Positions 50,871-60,412 of a DNA stretch of 64,000 nucleotides are shown one piece after another. Below the pieces are notes generated by a model, which saw nothing but the letters and a program-made list of their open reading frames with translations, did no database searches and had not been told where the DNA came from. The stretch is taken from assembly GCF_000712035.1 (NCBI RefSeq), contig NZ_JONV01000007.1, positions 124,001-188,000 of the forward strand, written 5' to 3'. The stretch's first letter is position 1. Each line of letters begins with the position of its first letter. This DNA is from Salinicoccus luteus DSM 17002. Its GTDB lineage: Bacteria > Bacillota > Bacilli > Staphylococcales > Salinicoccaceae. The position numbers and the translations under genes are program-made.

Positions 50871-51776
50871 TTATATACCGAGCAGGAATAGACAAATCGG
50901 TATGGTGAGCAGGCTGATCAGCGTCGTCACCAGTGTGGAAAAGGACACAAGGTTCGGCTGCACATTGAACTGCACTGCAAGCATGGTCGAGTTGGCAGCC
51001 ACCGGCATCGCGTTCAGGATGATGAATACCAGCTTCATCGTATCATCGACCGGCATGAACAGGACGAGGATGGCCGCAACTACAGGCGAGATGAGCATAC
51101 GTACGGCAACCACGGTCGTAATATTCTTCATTTCGAACTTCTCTTTCGTAATCTGCGCAAGCTGCATTCCGAGAATAAGCATGACGACGGGAATGGCGGC
51201 ATTTCCGGTCATCTGGATGATTTCCATCAGCTTGTCGTCGATTGTAATGTTGGCAAGCTGCAGGATGACGCCCGCCAGAGCCCCGTAGATGACTGGAATC
51301 CTGAAGACGCTGACCAGTGCCTCCTTTGCCGAAATCGTTGCCCCGTTGCCGAACGAGGCGATGAAGATGCCGACCGTACTGATGATGAATCCATGCAGCA
51401 CCATCAGCACGATCGCATAGTCGAATGCTGTCGCTCCAATCGCAAACAGGACGACGGGAGATCCATAGTTTCCGCTGTTCGGGAACAACGTACCGAGCAG
51501 CATTGCCGATATGTCCTCCTTCCCCGATTTCATGAAAAATCCGATGGCCACCGTCACTGCGGCAAGAATGACGGTGATGATCAGGGAAAATATGAACAGA
51601 TACAGATAGTCCACTGTAATTTCGTTGCTGTAGAACGTATCGAAGGTCAAGAGCGGCAGTAATATGTATAGGGATAGTGCGGATATCGATTTGATATCCA
51701 TGTGAAGCAGTTTTTGGGCCGCATAGCCCGTTGCAAATACCAGGAAAACTGGGAGTACAATCATCAACAGTTGCAT
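50871..51776 (-). CDS. AEC (auxin efflux carrier) family transporter
   Basis: This 301-residue membrane protein has 10 predicted TM segments in two five-helix halves, with the AEC feature of a glycine/asparagine-rich broken helix (LGTLFPNSGNYGSPVVLFAIG) and LGMQLAQ. AEC carriers such as MdcF and MleP move malate, malonate or other carboxylates. Position next to the mhpFE genes suggests an organic acid. The start at 51776 has only a weak AGAAG-type site upstream, and the ATG four codons later is an alternative. It has its own short upstream gap, with a terminator for the protease gene in it. Confidence 0.87.
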   Translation of the reverse strand: MQLLMIVLPVFLVFATGYAAQKLLHMDIKSISALSLYILLPLLTFDTFYSNEITVDYLYLFIFSLIITVILAAVTVAIGFFMKSGKEDISAMLLGTLFPNSGNYGSPVVLFAIGATAFDYAIVLMVLHGFIISTVGIFIASFGNGATISAKEALVSVFRIPVIYGALAGVILQLANITIDDKLMEIIQMTGNAAIPVVMLILGMQLAQITKEKFEMKNITTVVAVRMLISPVVAAILVLFMPVDDTMKLVFIILNAMPVAANSTMLAVQFNVQPNLVSFSTLVTTLISLLTIPICLFLLGI

Positions 51777-51835
51777 CGCTTCTCATCTTCTTTCCATATT
51801 TTTGTCATGCTTCCATCATAGATTATTATGGAAAC

Positions 51836-51864
51836 AAAAAGAAGCCAGGCAGATGCCTGACTTC
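51836..51864 (-). terminator. terminator of the metalloprotease gene
   Basis: GAAGTCAGGCA and TGCCTGGCTTC (one G-U pair) form a stem with a tight loop, followed by TTTTT on the minus strand. Confidence 0.9.
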
Positions 51865-51874
51865 ATCATTTAGA

Positions 51875-53398
51875 CTAGCTTCTTCTGAGGAATAGAACGA
51901 TTGCTGCAATGATTCCCAGTACAAAGAGTGCAACCGCCCCGATGATCAGGCCGATGTTCGAGCCCCCCGAGCCGGTCTGTTCACTCTCCTGTGCAGTATC
52001 CACCGCTTCTCCGCTGGTTTCATCCTCTGCAGACTCTTCGGGTGACACTTCATTCTCTGCTGTTTCTTCTTCCGTCGGTTCTGCAGTCGTTTCTTCCTCT
52101 TGCGTCTCCTCTTCAGTCGGCGCTTCTTCTGTACCCTCTTCGGTCAGCTCTTCTGTACTCTCCTCAGCAGACGGTTCCGTACTCTCTTCCGTCGCTTCTT
52201 CGGTGCTTTCCTCAACCGTTTCTTCCGTCGAAGGCTCAGTGCTTTCTTCCTGTACGGCCTCTTCAGTACTTTCTTCGGCCACTTCCTGGTCCTCATTGTT
52301 CGACAGCGCTGTAGAGAGTGCAGAGTCCGCTTCATCCAGCTGATCCTGGGTGATCTGGCCGTCGTTTAAAAGTGCATTCGCGTTCTCAAGTGCGGATTGG
52401 AGTTCGGGAGTGCGGGATTCCATCGGAATCTGTTCCGCTTCATTGACCGTCTGCTCCAGTCCGGATGTATCCACTTCAGGGGCATCGCTTACATTGGTGG
52501 TTGTTGCCGTCCTGAAATATGAGGTCAGCAATGGATTGTCATTCTGGTCCATTGCACGGACATGGTAGTTGTATGTCGTCGATGTGTCCAGTCCCTCATC
52601 TTGGTAATGGGCTTCCTGCGTCGTATCAATCAGCTGGTCATCCCGGTACACTTCATAGTATGCCGCACCCTGAAGTGGGTCCCATGAAAATTCCACAGTA
52701 TTCCCTGTCGTGCCCTGGATGGTCACCAGCCTGTTGTGGAATGTCTCCATGAACTGGTATGTCTGCGGTGCACGCTCAGCCAGGCGGGCACCTGCATTGC
52801 CTCCGAGGTAATACATCGCAAATGTTTCTGCAAAATATTCACCCGGTGTATTGAAGTAGTTCGGCACCTGGTGGTCATGGAATAGATTGTCCTTCTCCTG
52901 TGCCATGATATCCCTGAAAGCCTGGGACTCACTTACCGTAAATCCGGCTGCGTAGCTGTCGACCGCATGCCCGTACTCATGCAGTTCAAGATTGATTGTG
53001 GAATGGGAGTTGCCCGGATTGCTGTATCCGATCCGTGCAGCTGTCGTATAGCCGCCCGCACCAGGCACATCGTCCCAGGTACGTCCCGTGCCTTCCCAGC
53101 CTCTCGGTGTCACACCCGACAGATATTCGAACTCCGGCAGTTCGGTGAGCGGCTGGTCCATAAGTATGATTCTGACGCCTGCACGGTTCGTATGTGCAAG
53201 AATCCGTTCATCCACCCGTGCGAGCCGGTTGATCATGGCCTGGGCTTCATTCGCATCGTAACTCCCGTCATCATCCCTGATTTCGACCATGTTCTGTAGA
53301 CTTGGGCTGTTTGCAGATGCCTGTTGTGGCGCGAAACCGGTAAACATCAGCAATAGCCCGAGCACCATCACAATTCCTGTGAGGGTTTTCTGTTTCAT
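51875..53398 (-). CDS. membrane-anchored M34/PPEP-type metalloprotease with FN3, helical and acidic stalk regions
   Basis: The product has 507 residues. A Sec signal peptide (1-29, ending ASA-N) precedes a lethal-factor/Pro-Pro-endopeptidase domain (about 35-225). The zinc motif is HEYGH (His140, Glu141, His144), with the third ligand probably Glu187 in EYFAETF. TPRGWEGTGRTWDDVPGAGG and ERAPQTYQFME also match this family. A fibronectin-III-like domain (about 230-302), a helical FIVAR-like unit (about 313-368) and a Glu/Thr/Ser low-complexity stalk (369-476) follow. The C-terminus is a TM helix plus LRRS, with no LPXTG. It should sit on the outer face of the membrane and cut proline-rich surface proteins; the target is unknown. 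Confidence 0.87.
   Translation of the reverse strand: MKQKTLTGIVMVLGLLLMFTGFAPQQASANSPSLQNMVEIRDDDGSYDANEAQAMINRLARVDERILAHTNRAGVRIILMDQPLTELPEFEYLSGVTPRGWEGTGRTWDDVPGAGGYTTAARIGYSNPGNSHSTINLELHEYGHAVDSYAAGFTVSESQAFRDIMAQEKDNLFHDHQVPNYFNTPGEYFAETFAMYYLGGNAGARLAERAPQTYQFMETFHNRLVTIQGTTGNTVEFSWDPLQGAAYYEVYRDDQLIDTTQEAHYQDEGLDTSTTYNYHVRAMDQNDNPLLTSYFRTATTTNVSDAPEVDTSGLEQTVNEAEQIPMESRTPELQSALENANALLNDGQITQDQLDEADSALSTALSNNEDQEVAEESTEEAVQEESTEPSTEETVEESTEEATEESTEPSAEESTEELTEEGTEEAPTEEETQEEETTAEPTEEETAENEVSPEESAEDETSGEAVDTAQESEQTGSGGSNIGLIIGAVALFVLGIIAAIVLFLRRS
51971..52294 (-). repeat. acidic low-complexity stalk (Ser-Thr-Glu-Glu repeats) in the metalloprotease gene
   Basis: About 108 codons are dominated by Glu, Thr and Ser, with recurring EEST/STEE units. 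This wall-spanning spacer is the region most likely to vary in length between strains. Confidence 0.8.
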
Positions 53399-53439
53399 AT
53401 TTTTCCCCTACCTTCGCTCGTGTTTCCTAATATCTGTAT

Positions 53440-53454
53440 TCCCTATAATAGGGA
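53440..53454. promoter_or_regulatory. 15-bp palindrome over the presumed -10 box of the metalloprotease gene
   Basis: TCCCTAT-A-ATAGGGA has perfect 7-bp arms. The minus-strand TATTAT inside it could be the -10 box, so it may be an operator. I find no clear -35 box. Confidence 0.45.
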
Positions 53455-53523
53455 TTTTAGACATGATTCTGATGAAACGATGATGTTAATCTACACTATA
53501 GTGCCTAAACAGGTCTCTGGCAA

Positions 53524-53566
53524 ATAAAAAATGGCCATCCGGCATATGAATGCAGGATGGTCATGT
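53524..53566 (-). terminator. terminator of the Bce-type permease gene
   Basis: ATGACCATCC and GGATGGCCAT (one G-U pair) enclose a loop of about 14 bases, followed by TTTTTTATT on the minus strand. Confidence 0.85.
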
Positions 53567-53578
53567 CTTCAGCTGTAT

Positions 53579-55516
53579 CTAGGTCAGACTTTCCCTTACG
53601 ACTTTCTTGTAGTGGACCAGTGACAGCAGTGCAAAGAGGGAATAGAAAAGTGCATATACCCCCATCACAATCAGCATCGGCGTCCACATTTCAGTACCAA
53701 ACAGGAACCATCCGGCATTCACTGCGAAATAGGCATGCAGCAGGCCGACCAGCAGTGGCACTCCGAAGGTGATGATCATTTTGAACGACAGCCCCCTGAT
53801 GATTTCACGTTCCGAGAAGCCGAGTTTCCTGAGTACATTGTAGCTCCCCTTTTCTTCCTCGCTTTCGCCGACCTGCTTAAAATAGAGGATGCAGCCTGAT
53901 GTCACGAGAAATGCAAAACCGACGAACGCAATGACGAACATTGTCATGCCGGAAGCCTGCAGCTGACCCGTTTGCTGCTGTATTTTGGATTCGAAGACCG
54001 GGTTTTCCTCACGATTCATCATATTCAAGATATCCATGCTGTCGCCTTCAGTGATATCGATGGCATGCAACATCTTGACTCCCTGTTCCTGCATCTCGTC
54101 GGACTGATGCTCGGAGAGCTCCTGATAGACCGTTTCGTCGACAATGGCTGTAGGTGAACCGTAGGAAACCATGCTCGGGAGAACCGCCGTCTCCTTTATG
54201 TCAACGAGTTCAAGCGAGCGTTCGTAATCATCCGAGACGAATGTCATGGGTGCATGCAATGTATAGTCGATGAAGGTCTGCATGACACTCGGCGTGCCGG
54301 TGATGATGGTTTCATTGGGACCGAGTGCGACTGAACCAAAATGCGCATCACTCACAACATTCATATACAGAGTCGAACCGTTAAAATCCAGTGCCTCGAG
54401 ATCAGCGCTGATTGCACCTTCCGTCTTTGCCTCGTAGTCGACCGCCGGCATTTGGATGCTTTCGTAATCCACTCCTTCTTCATCGAGGAGTTCCTCATAG
54501 AATTCCAGCGCTTCCTCTTCATAGAACACATAATCATGCGGCATTGTATTTTCGACCATCTTCTCTGTAGAGTAGTAGGTGATGTAGGACAGCGACATGA
54601 GGCCGATGCTGAGGGCACTGATGACGGCAATCAGCGTCAGCAGGAATGCATTGGACTTCATCTTGAACATGATCCTTGTCAGGGAGAGGACATCCGTCAC
54701 ACTCACGTGTCCCTTCTTCGATTTTCTGATCATGTTCAGCACGAAGGCAACTGAAAATTTGAATGTGATATATGTTCCGATGATCGTCAGACCCAACACA
54801 CCGAATACAAGCAGAAAGATAAGGGAGACATTCTCCATCAGCTGTGTGGAGAAGTAATAGCCGACTGCTACCATGGCGAGTCCAAGGACGCCCATCAGCA
54901 CTGTGCCCGTGCCGAGACGCCTTGTATCCGATTCGCTTGTCCGGTTCATCGTCATCATCTGCAGCAGTCTTGTCCGCTTCAGGAAAATGAAGTTCTGAAT
55001 CATCAGCAGAACGAATATGCCGATGAACAGCAGCGCCGTCTGGCCCACTGCTGCCATTGAAAAGTTGAGTCCGACGGAAAGTTCGACCTGCATGATCCTG
55101 AGCAGGATCATCATCAGCATCCTCGACAGCAGGAATCCGAAAAGGATGCCCACCATCAGGCTGCCGAAATAGATGATGGCATTCTCCAGCACCAGTATCC
55201 TGAACACTCTGCCCCGGTCGAGCCCGATGAGCTGGAAGAGCGCAAGTTCTTGGTTCCTCCGCTTCAGGAAGATGGTATTTGCGAACATTACGAAAGTGAC
55301 GATGATGACGATCAACAGGACTGAACCGACTATAAAGCCGGTCGACATCATTGTGCCTGAAGACAACTCCTCGGCGGCACTCTCGTCCTTCGACATGAGG
55401 ACGAAAGAAAAGTACAGGGAGACACTAAAAATAAGCGCGAAGATATACAGTCCATAGTTTTTGATGTTCCTGAAGAAATTTTTCAGGATGATGCGGTTAA
55501 GATTCAACGCCGACAC
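53579..55516 (-). CDS. BceB/VraG-type ABC transporter permease
   Basis: This 645-residue protein has 10 TM helices and the FtsX-like core. A large extracellular domain of about 200 residues (roughly 310-520) lies between TM7 and TM8, the ligand-binding feature of Bce-type permeases. It protects against cell-wall-active peptides such as bacitracin, nisin or cationic defence peptides and signals their presence to the linked kinase. Its start ([17 protein letters not shown]) overlaps the ATPase gene by 20 bp. The operon also encodes the two-component pair. The peptide recognised cannot be predicted. Confidence 0.92.
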   Translation of the reverse strand: MSALNLNRIILKNFFRNIKNYGLYIFALIFSVSLYFSFVLMSKDESAAEELSSGTMMSTGFIVGSVLLIVIIVTFVMFANTIFLKRRNQELALFQLIGLDRGRVFRILVLENAIIYFGSLMVGILFGFLLSRMLMMILLRIMQVELSVGLNFSMAAVGQTALLFIGIFVLLMIQNFIFLKRTRLLQMMTMNRTSESDTRRLGTGTVLMGVLGLAMVAVGYYFSTQLMENVSLIFLLVFGVLGLTIIGTYITFKFSVAFVLNMIRKSKKGHVSVTDVLSLTRIMFKMKSNAFLLTLIAVISALSIGLMSLSYITYYSTEKMVENTMPHDYVFYEEEALEFYEELLDEEGVDYESIQMPAVDYEAKTEGAISADLEALDFNGSTLYMNVVSDAHFGSVALGPNETIITGTPSVMQTFIDYTLHAPMTFVSDDYERSLELVDIKETAVLPSMVSYGSPTAIVDETVYQELSEHQSDEMQEQGVKMLHAIDITEGDSMDILNMMNREENPVFESKIQQQTGQLQASGMTMFVIAFVGFAFLVTSGCILYFKQVGESEEEKGSYNVLRKLGFSEREIIRGLSFKMIITFGVPLLVGLLHAYFAVNAGWFLFGTEMWTPMLIVMGVYALFYSLFALLSLVHYKKVVRESLT

Positions 55517-56255
55517 CGCCCAGCACGCTCTGTGTATTCATGATTTCCTTATAGAATTCCTCCTGGGGACGCCCGCCCCGACGCAGCGTCGAATATACCA
55601 GTCCATCCTTCAGGAAGATCACCCTGCCCGAGTAGCTCGCAGCCGTCGCGTCATGGGTCACCATCATGATTGTGGACCGGCTTGCCACATTCATCTGCTG
55701 GAGCTTCTTAAGAAGGTTGCTTGCCGACTTCGAGTCCAACGCACCTGTCGGTTCATCGGCAAAAATGATTTTCGGCTGATGTATGAACGCCCGGGCGGCG
55801 CTGGTGCGCTGCTGCTGGCCCCCGGATATTTCATTCGGATACTTTCCACTCAGTTCATGGATGCCAAGTTCCCCGGCCACCCGTTCGAACTGACGGTCCA
55901 CCTCATCCTTCTTCATATTCCTGATGGACAGCGGAAGCAGGATATTCTCCTTCACAGTCAGCGTATCAAGCAGGTTGTATTCCTGGAAGATGAACCCGAG
56001 GTCATTCTTTCTGAAGTGCGCAAGCTGCTTGTCCTTCATTTGGGTGATATCCGCGCCTTCAATCTGTATATGGCCGCTGCTCACCCGATCGATTGAGCTC
56101 AGTACATTGAGCAGGGTCGTCTTCCCGGATCCCGATGCCCCCATGATGGATACGAATTCACCCTTTTCGATATTCATATCAATTCCTTTCAGTACTTCTG
56201 TCCGGTTGAATCTGTTGCCATAGGACTTTTTGATATCCTTTGCTTCCAGTATCAT
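55497..56255 (-). CDS. BceA/VraF-type ABC transporter ATPase
   Basis: This 252-residue ATPase of the MacB/BceA class has Walker [10 protein letters not shown] near 39-47, Q-loop [14 protein letters not shown], signature [14 protein letters not shown], Walker [13 protein letters not shown] and switch VTHD. It powers the permease encoded downstream. The start is ATG 56255 with GGAGGC 6 bases upstream; the frame to 56315 has no site. It is separated from the histidine kinase gene by a strong hairpin, so ABC genes and kinase may be expressed separately. Confidence 0.93.
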   Translation of the reverse strand: MILEAKDIKKSYGNRFNRTEVLKGIDMNIEKGEFVSIMGASGSGKTTLLNVLSSIDRVSSGHIQIEGADITQMKDKQLAHFRKNDLGFIFQEYNLLDTLTVKENILLPLSIRNMKKDEVDRQFERVAGELGIHELSGKYPNEISGGQQQRTSAARAFIHQPKIIFADEPTGALDSKSASNLLKKLQQMNVASRSTIMMVTHDATAASYSGRVIFLKDGLVYSTLRRGGRPQEEFYKEIMNTQSVLGGVGVES

Positions 56256-56340
56256 ATTGATGCCTCCATCTGGTTTTTTATCATACTCATATTCTATATG
56301 TATCCTGCAGGACAATCGTTCGATTTACATGACAGAAACA

Positions 56341-56374
56341 GAAGACCATGTGACATTTTCGTCACATGGTCTTC
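56341..56374 (-). terminator. 14-bp hairpin between kinase and ABC genes
   Basis: GAAGACCATGTGAC and GTCACATGGTCTTC form a perfect stem with a 6-base loop, overlapping the kinase stop codon. The minus-strand tail TGTTTCTG is only moderately U-rich. The ABC genes probably have their own promoter in the next 85 bp, where the palindrome TCCTGCAGGA (56303-56312) also lies. Confidence 0.7.
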
Positions 56375-57354
56375 ACTTTATGGAAAGTATTCTGCCCTGG
56401 AAAGATGATTACGACCCGTGTGCCTTCTCCATATTCGGAATCCACTTCAATTTTCATATTCATGGCCATTGCAGCTTCCTGTGCAAGGTACAGCCCCATG
56501 CCGGTCGCCTGCGCATCCTCGTGATCGCTGGTCGATGTGAAGCCCGCTTCGAATATCCGGGGGAGATCCTCACTCCGTATTCCTCTGCCATGGTCGGTGA
56601 CGGTGAGGACAAGGCGGCCATCCTCCATGGCACTGCTTACACTCACATCATCATTATCCGTATATTTGACACTGTTTGTTATGACCTGGTCCAGGATGAA
56701 CGTGAGCCATTTGACATCCGTCTCCACCTCCGGTACTGCCAGATCGATATCAAAGCCGACCCCCTTCTCCATGCACAGGCGCCTGACCTTCTGGATACTC
56801 CGTCTCACAAGCGGTTCAATTTCAGCCGTCTCGAAATAGAGGTCATTCCGGATGTTTGGCAGTCGCTTCATGTACAGCATCTCATTCAGCATGCCATCTA
56901 GCCGCTGCCATTCATTGGCAAGCTTCATCTTCTCCTGTCCTTCCAGATCGTCGATCAGCAGATGCATCGTCGTCATCGGCATCTTCATATCATGGATCCA
57001 GCGGGTGAGACCGTCCAGGCTCTCCTTCGTTCGGCCCGACTCCGCGTCCAACCGCTCGTCATGTGATCGCTTCACTCTGATCAGGCGCTCATGGATGGCC
57101 TGCTGCTCGGCCGTGACGGGCAGGGGCAGGGCGTCGATGTCCTCCACCGCCTCGAGGGAAAGCAGTTCCCTCGTATACCGTCTGCCCCTCGCATACTGCC
57201 ATACCGCGAAAATGACGAGGAGTACACTATTGATGGCGACGATATAGAGGACGGAAAGATTTGGGATGGCCGCATCCAGAAGTCCAAGCAGCAGAATCAT
57301 TCCGTTGAAAAGGAGGAACAAAAGCCACCAGGGTAAGTGCTGCTTCAGATACAT
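56362..57354 (-). CDS. intramembrane-sensing histidine kinase (BceS/GraS type)
   Basis: This 330-residue kinase has two TM helices (about 8-27 and 33-53) and almost no extracellular loop, the mark of intramembrane-sensing kinases that depend on an ABC partner. The phospho-acceptor is in TRWIHDMKMP (His121). The ATP-binding domain shows DQVITNSVKYT, DHGRGI and GMGLYL. The start is ATG 57354, with AAGGAG 8 bases upstream; GTG 57363 overlaps that site. It overlaps or abuts the regulator gene and phosphorylates its product. Confidence 0.92.
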   Translation of the reverse strand: MYLKQHLPWWLLFLLFNGMILLLGLLDAAIPNLSVLYIVAINSVLLVIFAVWQYARGRRYTRELLSLEAVEDIDALPLPVTAEQQAIHERLIRVKRSHDERLDAESGRTKESLDGLTRWIHDMKMPMTTMHLLIDDLEGQEKMKLANEWQRLDGMLNEMLYMKRLPNIRNDLYFETAEIEPLVRRSIQKVRRLCMEKGVGFDIDLAVPEVETDVKWLTFILDQVITNSVKYTDNDDVSVSSAMEDGRLVLTVTDHGRGIRSEDLPRIFEAGFTSTSDHEDAQATGMGLYLAQEAAMAMNMKIEVDSEYGEGTRVVIIFPGQNTFHKVKTM

Positions 57355-57359
57355 CAGTC

Positions 57360-58037
57360 TCACTCCTTCAGCATATAGCCGAGTCCGGTTTTTGTAATGA
57401 TGGCATCCTCAAGGCCCATCTCCTCGAGCTTTTTGCGTATGCGGTTGATATTGACGGTCAGCGTATTATCGCTGATGAACTTCGCATCATCCCACAGCTG
57501 TTCGATCAACGTCTCCCTTGAAACCACCTGATTCCTGCTCCCGACGAGGATGGAGAGGATGAAGGATTCATTTTTGGTCAGATCAAGGACAGCCCCCTCC
57601 CTGGAGACAGTAAGCTTTTTGAAATCAAACACCGCGTCACGGAATCCGACCACATCCACATCCTGCTGTCTGTACTGGTAGGCACGCCTCAGGAGCGCCT
57701 GAACCTTTGCCACCAGCACTTCGAAGTTGAAGGGCTTCTGTATATAGTCGTCGCTGCCCATCTGCATGCTCATCACCATATCCGACGGATGGTCCCGTGA
57801 AGACAGGAAGATGATCGGCACGCTCGATATATCGCGGATCCGCCTGCACCAGTAGAACCCGTCATATTTCGGCAGTGTAATATCGATGATGACCAGATCC
57901 GGTTCAGACTGGATGAAGTCATGCACGACATTGCCGAAATCGGACACCCCCGTGACCGTGTGGTCCCATTCCTCAAGGCGCGATTTCAATTCCTCATAAA
58001 GCGGCATGTCGTCTTCAACAATGAATATCTTCGACAT
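57360..58037 (-). CDS. OmpR-family response regulator (BceR/GraR type)
   Basis: This 225-residue protein has a receiver domain (1-115; acidic pocket IVEDD, phospho-Asp52 in VIIDITLPKYDG, Lys in IQKPFNFE) and a winged-helix DNA-binding domain (about 130-223; KNESFILSILVGSRNQVVSRETLIEQLW). It probably activates the bceAB-like genes downstream. The start is ATG 58037 with GGGGGAA 7 bases upstream. The promoter may lie inside the hairpin at 58070-58107. Confidence 0.94.
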   Translation of the reverse strand: MSKIFIVEDDMPLYEELKSRLEEWDHTVTGVSDFGNVVHDFIQSEPDLVIIDITLPKYDGFYWCRRIRDISSVPIIFLSSRDHPSDMVMSMQMGSDDYIQKPFNFEVLVAKVQALLRRAYQYRQQDVDVVGFRDAVFDFKKLTVSREGAVLDLTKNESFILSILVGSRNQVVSRETLIEQLWDDAKFISDNTLTVNINRIRKKLEEMGLEDAIITKTGLGYMLKE

Positions 58038-58069
58038 TATGGCTTCCCCCGATTTCTTTTGCAAAAAAT

Positions 58070-58107
58070 AAATATCCAGTTCCCATTATAGAGGAAACTG
58101 GATATTT
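58070..58107 (-). terminator. terminator of the YciI gene with a promoter-like element in its loop
   Basis: AAATATCCAGTT and AACTGGATATTT are the core arms, and T-rich sequence follows on the minus strand. The loop contains TATAAT on the minus strand, about 50 bp before the response-regulator start, so the hairpin may both end the yciI transcript and carry the next promoter. Confidence 0.6.
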
Positions 58108-58118
58108 TGTATCGTTTT

Positions 58119-58397
58119 CTATGACTGTATCGTATAGTCCGTCTGCATGTCCCACTCATGAATCTCGAAATGGCGGGCGCCGCTTGTCACATAGGGGTCC
58201 TGTCTGACGATTTCTTCGACCGCTTCAAGGGATTCCCCCTGATAGATGACGAGGCCGCCGGCGCCATCGGCAAAACGTCCATACATGAATACATTTCCGG
58301 CTTCCCTCTGATCCCTCAGGAAATCCAGGTGCTGCTGACGATATTCCTTACTTTTCTGTGCATCCTTCATCGGTGCCAATGCTGCGAAATATTTCAT
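58119..58397 (-). CDS. YciI-family protein
   Basis: This 92-residue dimeric alpha/beta-barrel protein has the YCII domain pattern YRQQHLDFLRDQREAGNVFMYGRFADGAGGLVIYQGESLEAVEEIVRQDPYVTSG, which retains the His and Asp thought to form an active-site pair in the family. The biochemical role is unknown; some members act as dehydrochlorinase-like enzymes or accessory proteins. The start at 58397 has AGAGGG 5 bases upstream. It stands between the siderophore operon and the two-component system on the same strand. Confidence 0.85.
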   Translation of the reverse strand: MKYFAALAPMKDAQKSKEYRQQHLDFLRDQREAGNVFMYGRFADGAGGLVIYQGESLEAVEEIVRQDPYVTSGARHFEIHEWDMQTDYTIQS

Positions 58398-58455
58398 GCC
58401 ATCCCTCTTTCCAAATGTTCTTTCCTATATATTACCATCATGTTGCCATGTTTTT

Positions 58456-59448
58456 CTATATCTGTCTGGCTTTAAGGAGCAGTCTCAGGAAATAGGGGCC
58501 ACCGATCAGTGCCACGACGATGCCCGTCGGAATGATCGTCGGTGCAAGTACCAGCTTGCCGAGGAGATCCGCCCCGGTGAGCAGCACGCCGCCGATCAGC
58601 AGGGAGGAGAAGAACAGCACCTTCATATCCTGCCCGAAGAGGAGCCTTGAAATGTGCGGGGCAATCAGACCGATGAAGCTGATCGCTCCGCACACGCTCA
58701 CGGCAAGGCTTGAAAGCATTGCTGAGAGGATGATCAGGATGATCTTTTCCTTGTTCACATTCATGCCGAAGCCGATCAGCATCTCATCATCCAGGTTCAG
58801 CATGCCCATCTCCCGGATCCGGAAGAAGACGAAGGCTGCAACGATCAGGATGTATGGCACCGATATATAGACGAACGGCCATGTATCCCCCCATATGTTG
58901 CCGGCGAAATACCGGTTGAGCATCTCCATCTGGGTTTCATCAAACATGGAAGTGAATACATAGACGAAGCCGGTCACCCCCATCGCGGTCGCAATACCGA
59001 TCAGGATGAATATGTTGCTTTTGAACGTTCCGCCCATGAAGGACAGGAAGAAGATGATGAGCACTGTCGCAAGGCCGCCGATAAAGCTCATCAGGGGGAG
59101 TGCATACAGATGCTGGCTCATCGAGCCGCTGATGAACATGATGAAGAGCACCACACCGAAGCCGCTGCCGGCATTCACACCGATGATGCCCGGATCGGCA
59201 AGTGGATTCTTCGAAATGACCTGCAGAATCAGGCCGCTGAGCGCAAGAGCGGCGCCGCAGACCAGCGTGACGATGATCCGCGGCATCCGGAACTCGAACA
59301 GCACGAGCTCGACATCCTCCCCTGCCTGGTTGGTCAGCAGGGCCAACAGGTCGCCGGGAGCCAGACTGAAGGTTCCCGTAAGCAGGTGCGTGAGTACGAT
59401 TGCGATGAGCATGACGATGATGATGATGAATTTCATCCGGTTACGCAT
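58456..59448 (-). CDS. iron-siderophore ABC transporter permease (FecCD family), second subunit
   Basis: The product has 330 residues and about 10 TM segments. Family blocks are FRMPRIIVTLVCGAALALSGLILQVISKNPLADPGIIGVNAGSGFG and CGAISFIGLIAPHISRLLFG, where the coupling helix contacts the ATPase. It forms a heterodimeric channel with the other permease, overlapping its gene by 8 bp. It imports Fe(III)-siderophore. The start has a GGGGGCGG site. It is the last gene of the operon. Confidence 0.94.
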   Translation of the reverse strand: MRNRMKFIIIIVMLIAIVLTHLLTGTFSLAPGDLLALLTNQAGEDVELVLFEFRMPRIIVTLVCGAALALSGLILQVISKNPLADPGIIGVNAGSGFGVVLFIMFISGSMSQHLYALPLMSFIGGLATVLIIFFLSFMGGTFKSNIFILIGIATAMGVTGFVYVFTSMFDETQMEMLNRYFAGNIWGDTWPFVYISVPYILIVAAFVFFRIREMGMLNLDDEMLIGFGMNVNKEKIILIILSAMLSSLAVSVCGAISFIGLIAPHISRLLFGQDMKVLFFSSLLIGGVLLTGADLLGKLVLAPTIIPTGIVVALIGGPYFLRLLLKARQI

Positions 59449-60412
59449 ATTTCCGCCCCCGCTTCTTGATGATATAGATGAAGAAAGGCAGTCCGATCAC
59501 TGCAATGATGGCGTTGACGGGCGTTTCATTGAAGACTCTGGCGAACATGTCGGACAGGGCGAATATCATCGCCCCGAGCATTCCGGTATAAATGATGGTG
59601 AACCTGTGCATGTTGCCGAACAGCATCTTGACGATGTGGGGCACGAGCAGCCCGAGGAATACGACATTCCCCACCATGGCGACTGCCATACTGGCAAGCA
59701 TGATGGCAAGGACCAGCGTCACCCTGCGGTACAGTGTCTGGTTCTGGCCGAGGGATACCGCCATCTCGTCCCCGAACAGGAGGACATCAAGCTCCTTCGA
59801 CAGGAACAGCAGCACCGCCACGAGCACCAGTGCAATCGGAAAGACCAGGACGATGTTCGACATCGACTGCCCAGCGGCACCGCCGGCGGTGAAGAACGCG
59901 ACGTACTGCCCCAGGCCGAATGTGATCACCAGGAAATCCGTCACTGCATAAAGCAGCAGGCTGATTCCGGCACCGGCGAGAATCAGGTGCATGGGGGAGC
60001 GGTAGCGCGTCAACGAAAGGATCACCAGGCCGACCAGCATGCCGCCGGCAAAGCCGACGCCCATCACCCCGATGAACGGCAGTGTGGGCAGCAGCAGTGC
60101 CCCGACGATGATTGCAAGATTGGCACCGGCATTGATGCCGAGGATGCTCGGCTCACTCAGATCATTATGCGTGACGGACTGGAGCACAAGCCCGGATATG
60201 CTGATCATGAATCCGGCGAGAAGTGCACCCAGTACGCGCGGCATCCGGATCTCATACAGGATCTGGTGCGCCTGGTCCGTCATATCCAGGGTGAAGATGA
60301 CACCGAGGACCTGCTGGAGGGTGTATGTATTTGTCCCGAACATCATCGCCACCACAAAAGACAAAAGAATGCCCATCAGAGTGATGGGCAAAGGATACCA
60401 TTTACGATCCAT
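59441..60412 (-). CDS. iron-siderophore ABC transporter permease (FecCD family), first subunit
   Basis: The product has 323 residues and about 9-10 TM segments, with IRMPRVLGALLAGFMISISGLVLQSVTHNDLSEPSILGINAGANLA and VGNVVFLGLLVPHIVKMLFG. It pairs with the FecD-like subunit. The start is ATG 60412 with AGAGGT upstream and overlaps the ATPase gene by 11 bp, showing translational coupling. The open frame to 60457 is a read-back into the ATPase gene. Confidence 0.93.
   Translation of the reverse strand: MDRKWYPLPITLMGILLSFVVAMMFGTNTYTLQQVLGVIFTLDMTDQAHQILYEIRMPRVLGALLAGFMISISGLVLQSVTHNDLSEPSILGINAGANLAIIVGALLLPTLPFIGVMGVGFAGGMLVGLVILSLTRYRSPMHLILAGAGISLLLYAVTDFLVITFGLGQYVAFFTAGGAAGQSMSNIVLVFPIALVLVAVLLFLSKELDVLLFGDEMAVSLGQNQTLYRRVTLVLAIMLASMAVAMVGNVVFLGLLVPHIVKMLFGNMHRFTIIYTGMLGAMIFALSDMFARVFNETPVNAIIAVIGLPFFIYIIKKRGRKYA

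Noticed and set aside
51875..51990. LPXTG cell-wall sorting signal at the end of the metalloprotease
   Set aside because: The C-terminus has a TM helix and a short basic tail but no LPXTG-like motif before it.
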